The notes under the pieces are model-generated. The model ran no database searches, had not been told where the DNA came from, and was given only the letters and a program-made list of their open reading frames with translations. From Anaerobaca sp035448545 (GTDB lineage Bacteria > Planctomycetota > Phycisphaerae > Sedimentisphaerales > Anaerobacaceae), in contig DAOTJE010000009.1 of the NCBI GenBank assembly GCA_035448545.1, positions 87,837 to 151,836 of the forward strand: DNA of 64,000 nucleotides. The letters are read 5' to 3'. This document shows positions 43,480 to 50,917 of this stretch, in pieces. A program made the position numbers and the translations under genes. Numbering within the stretch: the first letter of the stretch is position 1; every line of letters begins with the position of its first letter.

Positions 43480-44454
43480 TCAGCCCGGCCGCGTGCAGTA
43501 GTAAATGACGCCCCCCTGGCGTTCCGACGTGATGGCTCGCTCTGCCAGGAGTTGGGTGATATGCTTGACCGCCTCGTTGCGGGTGATCCCGATCCCCGAG
43601 CAGATGTCTTCGAGAGAACAAGGCCGCCGTTTCAGCATTGATAAGACGTCCGCACACGTGCGTAGCATGTGCCGGTCGCCACGAACCTCCGGGGCGGCCC
43701 CCACAATCTCACAGCGGTCCCCGATCTGACGGGCGATGATCTCCAGGCGTTCGCGGGGTATGGCCTCGATTCCAGGCTCGGCAGCCGGGCGCACAGCACT
43801 GTTAAGCTGGACGCGATCCGGCCGGATGCGATCGACATGTCGCTTGATCTTCTCAATTTCATCCGGGCTGGTATTGACCCCCTCCACAAGGAAGATCTCC
43901 AGCCAGATTTGCCCACGGAATTCCTGGCGAAACTGGACCAGCCCGGAAACCAGCTTTTCAATGCTGATATCAGGGGCCGGGCGGTTCACTCGCTGGAACG
44001 TCTCGGCATCCGCCGCATCCAGCGATGGGATAACCAGGTCCGCCTTGGCGCATTCGGCCCGCACATCGGGGCGGTACAGCAGAGTCCCATTGGTGATGAT
44101 CGCCACGGGAACGCTCGTGATCGCGCGAATGCCGTCGATCAGGCAGCCCAGTTGTGAATTGAGAGTGGGTTCGCCGGATCCGCCGATCGTAATATAGTCC
44201 GCCTCTATTCCGGCAGCGAGCTTGCTCTGGAGTTCGTCGAGCACCGCCCGCACGTCGAAAAAGTCCCGGCGGATCGTGCTTTTCTCCGTGGTCCTTCCGA
44301 TCTGGCAATACACGCAATCCAGGGTACAAATTTTGGCGGGGACGACATCGATGCCCAGACTGCGCCCCAGCCGCCGGGAGGGAACCGGCCCGTAGATGTA
44401 GCCGACCGGATTGGCGCCTGGCTCAGTCACGAAGAACCCTGTGGATGTCCACAC
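43480..44454 (-). CDS. Radical SAM protein with C-terminal winged-helix domain
   Basis: A 324-residue radical SAM enzyme. The cluster motif is CTLDCVYCQIG (C-x3-C-x2-C), preceded by GPVPSRRLGRSLGID, which is typical of a family of MoaA-like uncharacterised radical SAM proteins. ITIGGSGEPTLN and ITNGTLL form the SAM-binding and barrel strands. The last ~65 residues look like a winged-helix domain: CSLEDICSGIGITRNEAVKHI followed by GGVIYYCTRPG. It could modify RNA or a small molecule. The start is either ATG 44454 or GTG 44430; both overlap the 3' end of kdsA, indicating coupling. Confidence 0.85.
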   Translation of the reverse strand: MWTSTGFFVTEPGANPVGYIYGPVPSRRLGRSLGIDVVPAKICTLDCVYCQIGRTTEKSTIRRDFFDVRAVLDELQSKLAAGIEADYITIGGSGEPTLNSQLGCLIDGIRAITSVPVAIITNGTLLYRPDVRAECAKADLVIPSLDAADAETFQRVNRPAPDISIEKLVSGLVQFRQEFRGQIWLEIFLVEGVNTSPDEIEKIKRHVDRIRPDRVQLNSAVRPAAEPGIEAIPRERLEIIARQIGDRCEIVGAAPEVRGDRHMLRTCADVLSMLKRRPCSLEDICSGIGITRNEAVKHITQLLAERAITSERQGGVIYYCTRPG

Positions 44455-45238
44455 AAACCGCGATCAGATCCTCCAGCCAGTCCAGGGGCAGGACGGAGGC
44501 CGCATCCGACTTGGCCTTCTCCGGCGTAGGATGGACCTCGAGAAACAGCCCGTTGGCGCCGGCCGCCACCGCTGCCCGCGCCAGGATCGGCGCCATCTCG
44601 CGGCGTCCGCCGCTGGCGCTGCCCAGTCCGCCGGGCTGCTGCGTGCTGTGCGTGGCGTCGAAGACCACCGGACAACCCAATCGCTTCATGCCTTCAATGG
44701 CGGTCATATCGTTGACCAGGCGATTGTATCCGAAGAACGTCCCCCGCTCCGTCAACAGAATGCGGTCATTCTGGCAGGCACGAATCTTCTCGACCACGTT
44801 GCTCATCTCCTCCGGCGAGAGGAACTGGCCTTTCTTGACGTTGACCGGCTTGCCCGTCTCGGCACAGGCGCAGAGCAGATCGGTCTGGCGGCACAGAAAC
44901 GCCGGGACCTGCACACAGTCCACGACGGCACCTACGGCCGCCGCCTGCCCGGACTCGTGCACGTCGGTCATGATCGGCAGACCACTTTCAGCACGGACCC
45001 GTTCCAGGATTCGCAGACCCTCTTCCAGTCCGGGCCCGCGAAAGCTCGAAATGCTGCTGCGGTTGGCCTTGTCGAAACTCGCTTTGAAGACAATGCCCAC
45101 GCCGGTACGCTGCGAGATCTGCACGAGCCGCTCGGCGATGTCGAGGCAGCCTTCCAGGCTCTCGATCACACACGGACCGGCCATCACGAACAGCGGTTCA
45201 TCTGGGCCGATCCGGATATTTCCGATGTCAAACTTCAT
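44423..45238 (-). CDS. kdsA: 3-deoxy-8-phosphooctulonate synthase
   Basis: Condenses phosphoenolpyruvate with arabinose 5-phosphate to Kdo-8-phosphate, the first committed step of Kdo for lipid A-linked glycan. The ATG at 45238 gives 271 residues, the normal length. Motifs: FVMAGPCVIES (the Cys suggests the metal-dependent class), FKASFDKANRSS, GLPIMTDVHE, VNVKKGQFLSPEEM, TERGTFFGYNRLVNDM and the His/Asp-rich PVVFDATHSTQQPGG. Its presence implies an outer membrane with Kdo-containing lipopolysaccharide. It has a good promoter of its own and overlaps the radical SAM gene downstream. Confidence 0.95.
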   Translation of the reverse strand: MKFDIGNIRIGPDEPLFVMAGPCVIESLEGCLDIAERLVQISQRTGVGIVFKASFDKANRSSISSFRGPGLEEGLRILERVRAESGLPIMTDVHESGQAAAVGAVVDCVQVPAFLCRQTDLLCACAETGKPVNVKKGQFLSPEEMSNVVEKIRACQNDRILLTERGTFFGYNRLVNDMTAIEGMKRLGCPVVFDATHSTQQPGGLGSASGGRREMAPILARAAVAAGANGLFLEVHPTPEKAKSDAASVLPLDWLEDLIAVCVDIHRVLRD

Positions 45239-45275
45239 CTGAGAGTTCCACCCACAAGACACTGCTTTCGGCGGT

Positions 45276-45304
45276 ATGATATCCGACGGCACAGGCTCTG
45301 GCAA
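45276..45304 (-). promoter_or_regulatory. Sigma-70-type promoter for kdsA
   Basis: On the minus strand TTGCCA (complement of 45299-45304) is followed after 17 bases by TATCAT (complement of 45276-45281). The predicted start is about 30 bases upstream of the kdsA ATG. An inverted repeat GAGCCCC/GGGGCTC (45305-45311 with 45331-45337) abuts the -35 box. Confidence 0.7.
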
Positions 45305-45432
45305 GAGCCCCTTTGACAACTCAAGATGCTGGGGCTCGCGCCGGTCGTTGGATGCGTATGCCGGCGAGCGGGCCGTTCCCTTCGCGCGTCCGCCCCGAGC
45401 CTCCCCCGGTGCTTTCGCGGGAGACTCGCGGC

Positions 45433-45555
45433 TCACACGAAATGCCTCACGTCCCCGGGCCCGGCAAGTAGGCCGCCACCCACCGGCGGCATGGCGTCCG
45501 CCTTGCGAAGGCGTGGCTGTCGCTTTCGGCAAGGTCTTCTTGGATCTCGATACAT
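45433..45555 (-). CDS. Candidate small basic protein, 40 residues
   Basis: A short ORF too small for standard calling. AAGGAG (complement of 45561-45566) lies 5 bases from its ATG, an optimal arrangement. The N-terminal half is rich in Arg and Lys (MYRDPRRPCRKRQPRLRK); the C-terminal half is Gly/Leu-rich. It lies between the transposase remnant and the kdsA promoter in the gene-free stretch 45239-46009. Homology is unknown; it may be spurious despite the good ribosome binding site. Confidence 0.35.
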   Translation of the reverse strand: MYRDPRRPCRKRQPRLRKADAMPPVGGGLLAGPGDVRHFV

Positions 45556-45600
45556 CCTGTCTCCTTACTTGGCCTGGGCCATGGCAGGCGTTCGTCGCGT

Positions 45601-45633
45601 CTGTCGGGACCGCGCAGGGCTCACGCCCGACAG
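45601..45633. other. Perfect 8-base inverted repeat upstream of the small basic ORF
   Basis: CTGTCGGG (45601-45608) with CCCGACAG (45626-45633) and a 17-base spacer. It lies about 45 bases upstream of the small ORF start and next to the end of the transposase remnant. It could be a remnant terminal structure, a terminator without T run, or a regulatory hairpin. Confidence 0.4.
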
Positions 45634-45642
45634 GCAAATCAA

Positions 45643-45935
45643 CTATTGGAATTCCGCGGCGATGAACTGCGGGCCGTTGCCGGAGATGATCCCAGGTTGG
45701 GCCTCGGGGAAGCGTTCGCGAGCCCGTTGCAGCACGATATCGACAGACCACATTGCGGACATCCGGCTCGGCCCAGGCGTCCTTCCGTCCAGACCAACTG
45801 TTCTTTCAGGCGCACGTGCTCGGCCATGATCTCGGCGATGACATCATCCCGCAAGGCGAGCTTGCTCTGGAGCCGGGTGATTTCCTGCCGGAGTCTCACG
45901 GTCGTACGGTCTTGAACACTCCCTTTCAAGAGAAC
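45643..45935 (-). pseudogene. Degenerate IS3-like transposase/integrase remnant
   Basis: Two pieces of a mobile-element gene lie in different frames. The upstream piece (about 45899 down to 45770) encodes a helper-like coiled coil, VRLRQEITRLQSKLALRDD followed by VIAEIMAEHVRLKEQL. The second (45753-45643) encodes ARERFPEAQPGIISGNGPQF, then IAAEFQ and a stop, matching the integrase core around the second catalytic Asp, which here is Gly (SGNG instead of SDNG). Most of the integrase is missing. It is therefore an internally deleted, frameshifted, inactive relic. It lies between dctM and the small ORF. Confidence 0.55.
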
Positions 45936-46009
45936 ACAACGCTTCTGACCACCACGCAACTTAGGAATGTCCCGTGCGGTCCGGAGCAGCGCAGACACAC
46001 GACGGACTG

Positions 46010-47581
46010 TCAGCGGATGAAGCCGAGCCGGGCGGGAATCCACAGCGAGATCTCGGGGACGAAGGTGCAGATCAGCAGCGTCACGAGCATGGCGCCAAAG
46101 AACGGCAGGATGTGCCGCATGACCTTCGTCACCGTGGTCTCGGCGATCCCGCAGCCGAGAAACAGGCACGTCCCGACGGGCGGCGTGCACAGCCCGATGC
46201 ACAGGTTCATGATCAGGATGATCCCGAAGTGCAGCGCGTTGAGCCCCATCGCCTCGACGATGGGCAGGAAGATTGGCGTGAAGATCAGCACCGCCGGCGT
46301 CATGTCCATGAACGTCCCGACGACCAGCAGGATCGCGTTGATGAGCAGCAACAGAACCACCTTGCTGCCGGTCAGACTCACGAGATAGGCGCTGATATCC
46401 TGTGGAACGTTCTCCGAGGCCAGGACCCAGGACATCGCGACGCTGGTGGCGATCAGCAGGAACACGACCGCCGTCGTCACGCCGCATTGCAGGAGAATCT
46501 GCGGCAGGTCCTTGATCCGGACCTCGCGATATACGAAGACTGCGAGGACGAAGGAGTACAGCACCGCCACCGCCGAGGCCTCCGTGGGCGTGAACCAGCC
46601 GAGCAGAATCCCGCCGATGACGATCAGCACCAGCAACAGGGCGGGAACCGCTCGCAGGTAGGTGATCGTGGCCGCCTTGATCGCCGCCGAGCGCCACACG
46701 ATCTTCACCTCGGCCGCCAGCGTCAGCAGACCGCCGAGACCCCAAAGCGCTGCCCGGACAACCGTCGCGCCTGCGGGAAACGAACGGCCTTGCGGAATGT
46801 CGGCGCCCAATCCCCTGGCGACCTCGACGATGGCCCAGGCCAGGGCTCCGAGCATGGCAGACAACAAGGGAAAGAAGCACAGCAGCGCGATATTCACGAC
46901 CGTCAGGGATACAAGAAGCACGCTGCAGAAGCGAACCGTCTCTGCAAGAGTGGCTACGTCCATCTGCTCCTGGCCATAGTTGTGCCGGATGGAGATGAAC
47001 GCGCTGACCACCATCAGGGCCAGTCCCACCAATACGCCGGGCAGCACGCCGGCCATGAAGATCGCGGCGATCGAGACCGCCCCGCCGGTGGCGAGCGAAT
47101 AGACGATCATGACGTTGCTCGGTGGAATCAGCAGTCCCGTCGTCGCGGCCGTGATCGTCACCGAGGCGTTGAAGTCCCGATGGTAGCCCATCTTGTTCAT
47201 CAGGGGGATCAGAAAGCCGCCCACGGACGAAATGGCCGCGGTGGCAGACCCGGAGATCGCGCCGAAGAGCATGCACGTAAGGATGTTGACGAAGGCGAGG
47301 CCTCCCCGGAAGCGGCCCACCAGAACGTTGGCAAAATCGATCAGGCGTCGCGCGATGCCGCCATGCCCCATCAGCAATCCGGAGAGGATGAAAAAGGGAA
47401 TCGCCAGCAGCGAGAAGCTGTCGATCCCGGTGGCGATGTTGTGCGCGACCGCCCCGAACGCCGGCGCGCCCATCACGAGAAAGGCCAGCAGCGTCGCAAT
47501 CCCCATACAGAACGCCACGGGGACATTGAGGACCAGCAGGACCACGAAGCTGATGACCAGAACCAGAACAGGTACGTTCAC
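46010..47581 (-). CDS. dctM: TRAP transporter large permease DctM, with internal expansion
   Basis: The large membrane subunit of a tripartite ATP-independent periplasmic transporter, driven by a sodium or proton gradient. The N-terminus shows LAIPFFILSGLLMGHGGIARRL, FGAISGSATAAISSVGGFLIP and TTGLLIPPSNVMIVY; the C-terminal half has GWFTPTEASAVAVLY, GTFMDMTPAVLIFTPIFLP and NLCIGLCTPPVGTCLFLGC. At 523 residues it is about 100 longer than the usual ~425. The extra length lies at ~205-300 between two conserved blocks and includes further hydrophobic segments. The substrate is unknown, commonly an acidic sugar or dicarboxylate. Confidence 0.93.
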   Translation of the reverse strand: MNVPVLVLVISFVVLLVLNVPVAFCMGIATLLAFLVMGAPAFGAVAHNIATGIDSFSLLAIPFFILSGLLMGHGGIARRLIDFANVLVGRFRGGLAFVNILTCMLFGAISGSATAAISSVGGFLIPLMNKMGYHRDFNASVTITAATTGLLIPPSNVMIVYSLATGGAVSIAAIFMAGVLPGVLVGLALMVVSAFISIRHNYGQEQMDVATLAETVRFCSVLLVSLTVVNIALLCFFPLLSAMLGALAWAIVEVARGLGADIPQGRSFPAGATVVRAALWGLGGLLTLAAEVKIVWRSAAIKAATITYLRAVPALLLVLIVIGGILLGWFTPTEASAVAVLYSFVLAVFVYREVRIKDLPQILLQCGVTTAVVFLLIATSVAMSWVLASENVPQDISAYLVSLTGSKVVLLLLINAILLVVGTFMDMTPAVLIFTPIFLPIVEAMGLNALHFGIILIMNLCIGLCTPPVGTCLFLGCGIAETTVTKVMRHILPFFGAMLVTLLICTFVPEISLWIPARLGFIR

Positions 47582-47643
47582 GTCGTCTCCCCTTTGATCC
47601 GATTGTCTGTCCGGATGACGTTCATCGCTGCCGCGCCCGATCC

Positions 47644-48153
47644 TTAAACGGTTTGCGTGTTGTCTTTGCCCAGGAGTATCCGCAGCCGCTCGACAAGTGC
47701 AATGGCGGCGTACAGCGTCAGGAAGAACCCGCTGATGGGAACTGCCAGATAGACGTGCCCCATCTGGACGTTGAGGGCCGGCGAGGGCTGACCCAGTTCG
47801 AGCGTGCTGCGGACCAGGTCAATCCCGCCCAGCACCATGACCAGGAACGAGAACGCCGCAATGCAGAAGAACACAAAGACCTCCGTCGCAAGCCGCACCC
47901 GCTCGGGCAGCTTGCCCACGAAGTAGTCGATGCCCAGGTGCGCGCCGCGGCCCAGCGCGACTGCGGCCCCCAGCAGCGCGACCCAGATCAGCATGAACAC
48001 CGCCAGCTCCTCCGTCCAGCTACTGGGCTTGTTCAGCACGAACCGCGTGAAGACCTGCAACAGCACGTCGAGTACGAGCACCGCCACGACCACCATGACC
48101 AGAGTCTCCAGCAGGCGGTCCAGCATCTTCTTGACCCATCGCAGGAACGTCAT
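47644..48153 (-). CDS. dctQ: TRAP transporter small permease DctQ
   Basis: The small membrane subunit, 169 residues with four hydrophobic helices. It carries the family pattern VLDVLLQVFTRFVLNKPSSWTEELAVFMLIW and the GRGAHLGIDYFVGKLP loop. It pairs with DctM. It overlaps dctP by 4 bases (ATGA) and precedes dctM by 62 bases, giving the standard P-Q-M order on the minus strand. Confidence 0.93.
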   Translation of the reverse strand: MTFLRWVKKMLDRLLETLVMVVVAVLVLDVLLQVFTRFVLNKPSSWTEELAVFMLIWVALLGAAVALGRGAHLGIDYFVGKLPERVRLATEVFVFFCIAAFSFLVMVLGGIDLVRSTLELGQPSPALNVQMGHVYLAVPISGFFLTLYAAIALVERLRILLGKDNTQTV

Positions 48154-49157
48154 CGGACCTCCTGGATGCGATCGATCAGATCGCCGATCTCGGCCAGCTT
48201 CGGGTCCGAACTGCCTTGAAACTCCTCCCAGATCGGGCGGACGGACTCACGGAACGGCTGCTTGTTCGGGCGGATGATCTCGACGCCGGCCTCCCGGGCC
48301 ACCTGGAGGTCCTTCTGTTCCTGCTCGACCCAGAGTTCTCGCTGATACCGGACCGATTCATCGGCCGCTTCCTGAAGGATCCGCCGCTGCTCGGCGTCGA
48401 GTTTCTTCCAGACGCGCGTGCCGATCATGAGAATATCCGGCAGACAAGTGTGCTCATCCAGCGTGTAATAGCCGCAGACTTCATAGTGGCGGGCCTGCAC
48501 GAACGACGGCGCGTTGTTCTCGGCGCCGTCCACCACGCCCTGGTCGAGCGCGGTGTACAGCTCACCGAAGGGAATCGGAGTCGCCGAGCCGCCCATCGCC
48601 TGCATCATCTTGACGGCCATGATGCTGTTCTGCACACGGATCTTCAGGCCGCTCAGGTCGGCGGGCGAGTGGATCGCGCGGCTCCTGGTGTAGAAGCTCC
48701 GGGCTCCGGCGTCGTAGTAGCACAGCCCGCGCAGCCGCTTCGCTTCGCCTGCCACCAGCAGTTCCTTGCCGATGGGGCCGTCCAGCACCTTCCAGAAGTG
48801 CTCCGAATTACGAAACAGATACGGCACCCCAAACACCTTCATCTTGTTGACGAACGATTCCATCGGGGCGCTCGAAACCTTCGTCATCGCGAGATAGCCG
48901 AGCTGGAGGGCCTCGATGCATTCCTTCTCGTTGCCCAACTGCTCGTTGGGAAAGACCTGGACGATCATCTGCCCATCCGACCGAGCCTGGACGCGGTCGG
49001 CCATGAAGAGCATCGCCTTGTGCACCGCGTGCGTAGTGGGCAGGCCGTGGCCCAGCTTGAGCACCAGTCTGGGTCTGGCCGGGGCGGCCGGAGACGTGCC
49101 CAGAAACCCAGCAAACGCCAGAAGCAACCAACCGGCTTTACAGCGACATCGACTCAT
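48150..49157 (-). CDS. dctP: TRAP transporter substrate-binding protein DctP
   Basis: The periplasmic receptor, 335 residues. ATG 49157 begins a signal peptide (GWLLLAFAGFLGTSPAAPA); the longer frame to 49226 has no signal before it. Family motifs: LKLGHGLPTTHAVHKAM, FPNEQLGNEKECIEALQLG, and DLSGLKIRVQNSIMAVKMMQAMGGSATPI, in which the Arg of LKIRVQNS usually binds the ligand carboxylate. VVDGAENNAPSF follows. It resembles DctP of the C4-dicarboxylate/sugar-acid branch, so a uronate-like ligand is possible. It leads the operon. Confidence 0.94.
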   Translation of the reverse strand: MSRCRCKAGWLLLAFAGFLGTSPAAPARPRLVLKLGHGLPTTHAVHKAMLFMADRVQARSDGQMIVQVFPNEQLGNEKECIEALQLGYLAMTKVSSAPMESFVNKMKVFGVPYLFRNSEHFWKVLDGPIGKELLVAGEAKRLRGLCYYDAGARSFYTRSRAIHSPADLSGLKIRVQNSIMAVKMMQAMGGSATPIPFGELYTALDQGVVDGAENNAPSFVQARHYEVCGYYTLDEHTCLPDILMIGTRVWKKLDAEQRRILQEAADESVRYQRELWVEQEQKDLQVAREAGVEIIRPNKQPFRESVRPIWEEFQGSSDPKLAEIGDLIDRIQEVR

Positions 49158-49274
49158 CGACACCTGTTCTCTCGACAAAAACGCTTGCGGCGAGTCCGAT
49201 GCACCGAACGCTCGGACCTTCCCCATTCATGGCTCGGCCTCCTCGTGAAGCCGTTCTGCGACGGCGCCAATTCG

Positions 49275-50561
49275 CTACAGTCTCCGCCCCCAGAGGATGA
49301 CATCGTCAATGTTGCCCGTGTCGTCGAAGGTGCCGAAGCCGATCCCACCGGCGCCGAACGTCTTGTCGACCGCCCGCATGACGGGCTTGCTCATGTCGTC
49401 GAAGAACACTTCGATCGAGCCGGTGGAGACGTCGCGCGCCACCCGCACATCATGATAGCCGGTCCCCCAGTCCACCCCCTTGGTGCGCTCCAGCACGATG
49501 GGGGCGCGCGGTGCGCCGTTGACGATGTGGATGCTGTGGGCAGCATCGTCAGCGGCGGTGGCGAGATGGGCGTAGTAGAAATGAGACGGGTCCTGGTACC
49601 CGAAGAACACGCACATGTCACGATGGCCGTACTCGCGGCCGGTCTGCTCCATCCGCACCTGCACCACAAAGTCGGAGACCTTCAGGTCTTTGATTCGCGC
49701 GATATTCAGAGGCGACCGCACCGGTGGCTCGTACTGACTCACCTGGTACTGTGAATACGCGTGGTTACCGTCCTGGTCGATAAGCTTCCACGCATTCGGA
49801 TCGGTCTGCGTCCAGCGGTCGGTCCCGCTCTCGAAGTCCTCGAAGAACACCAGCGGCAGGTCGTTGGGCATTGCCGTCAGCGCTGGCGGAGCGGCCAGTT
49901 CGCGGATGCGGAGATTCCGGAACCGATATATCATCCCGGCCTCACCATGGTGCTGGATCGCGATGTGCCCGTCCCGGTCGGCCGTGTCGATGTAGTCTGT
50001 CGTCAGGACCCCGTTGACATAGATGCGGATGCTGGGTCCGACGCAATGAATGCGATAGCGATTCCAGTCGTCGCGTTGGAACGCTCCCCTGGTATTCTGG
50101 ACAAAAGCCTTTGCCGAATCACCGTCCTCATTTCGGGGATGGAGCCAGCCGCGGCGTCCCTCGTCATACAACCCGCCCGACCACTGCCGGTCGGAGGGAT
50201 CGACCTCGGCTTGATAGCCATAGACCCTGTTGTGCTCCCGGTGACAGCGAAACATGAAGCCCGAATTCGAATGGCTTTCCGGCACCTTGACCTCGGCCTC
50301 CAGAACGAAGTCACGGTATCTCTTATCCGTCACCAGGAAGAACTTCTTGTCGGCCTGAAGCAGGATCTGATCGTCTTCGACCCAGGCCTTGCCCCAATCG
50401 TAGGGGTTGTTCCATCCGTCGAGCGTTCGGCCGTCGAACAGCGGCGTCCATCCAGATCGGTTGGGCGACGCTGCAACGCCGCTCCACAGTCCAACCACAC
50501 ACGAGCACAACACCACCACGAAGGCCAAAAGCCTCTGCCCCTCGGAATCTCGGAATATCAT
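49275..50561 (-). CDS. Secreted DUF1080 protein with second LamG-like domain
   Basis: An exported protein of ~428 residues with a signal peptide (~12-33). Residues ~40-230 are a DUF1080 domain: WTPLFDGRTLDGWNNPYDWG, then SNSGFMFRCHREHNRVYGYQ, GGLYDEGRRGW and DWNRYRIHCVGPSIRIYVNG. Residues ~240-428 form another beta-sandwich domain beginning VFFEDFESGTDRW and ending GIGFGTFDDTGNIDDVILW. It lies 118 bases upstream of dctP on the same strand, so it may feed a released sugar product to the transporter. The start may be 50564 or 50561 (two consecutive ATGs). Confidence 0.88.
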   Translation of the reverse strand: MIFRDSEGQRLLAFVVVLCSCVVGLWSGVAASPNRSGWTPLFDGRTLDGWNNPYDWGKAWVEDDQILLQADKKFFLVTDKRYRDFVLEAEVKVPESHSNSGFMFRCHREHNRVYGYQAEVDPSDRQWSGGLYDEGRRGWLHPRNEDGDSAKAFVQNTRGAFQRDDWNRYRIHCVGPSIRIYVNGVLTTDYIDTADRDGHIAIQHHGEAGMIYRFRNLRIRELAAPPALTAMPNDLPLVFFEDFESGTDRWTQTDPNAWKLIDQDGNHAYSQYQVSQYEPPVRSPLNIARIKDLKVSDFVVQVRMEQTGREYGHRDMCVFFGYQDPSHFYYAHLATAADDAAHSIHIVNGAPRAPIVLERTKGVDWGTGYHDVRVARDVSTGSIEVFFDDMSKPVMRAVDKTFGAGGIGFGTFDDTGNIDDVILWGRRL

Positions 50562-50564
50562 CAC

Positions 50565-50917
50565 TGGTACCCCTTTTCATCTCAACGCAATATGGATGTC
50601 GGCCATGGCCCGCCGGCGGCCATGCCTCAACACCACAACCCGTAGCAAGGGCCCCGGCACCAGGCTCCAGAGCACAATGGTATTGTGTCGGGGACGAACA
50701 ATAACGTCAAGCACTGTCCTCTCCCGCCGGACGCCGGGAGAGATGACCCACACAAAAAAGGTGATTGGAGAACCGGATATTGTGTTGACACAGAACACGA
50801 AATCACGATAAACAGAGAGAAGATGTAGGGGACACAGACAATGGGGCACCGCGATTCATCATGGCGAGCCCACCTCACTCGGGCACGGGGCGTGGCTTTT
50901 CGTTTCGGGAAAGCACA
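50565..50917 (+). promoter_or_regulatory. Intergenic region with candidate promoter for the first histidine kinase
   Basis: A divergent region between the DUF1080 gene and the signalling cluster. A perfect TTGACA occurs at 50785-50790, with GATAAA (50807-50812, 16-base spacer) or TAAACA (50809-50814, 18-base spacer) as imperfect -10 candidates. The remaining bases show no ORF or clear structure. Confidence 0.45.

Noticed and set aside
45639..47276. Long minus-strand open frame overlapping dctM in a different frame
   Set aside because: Over most of its length it is an Arg/Gly-rich shadow of dctM; only its last ~90 codons hold the transposase-like coiled coil, which is reported separately.
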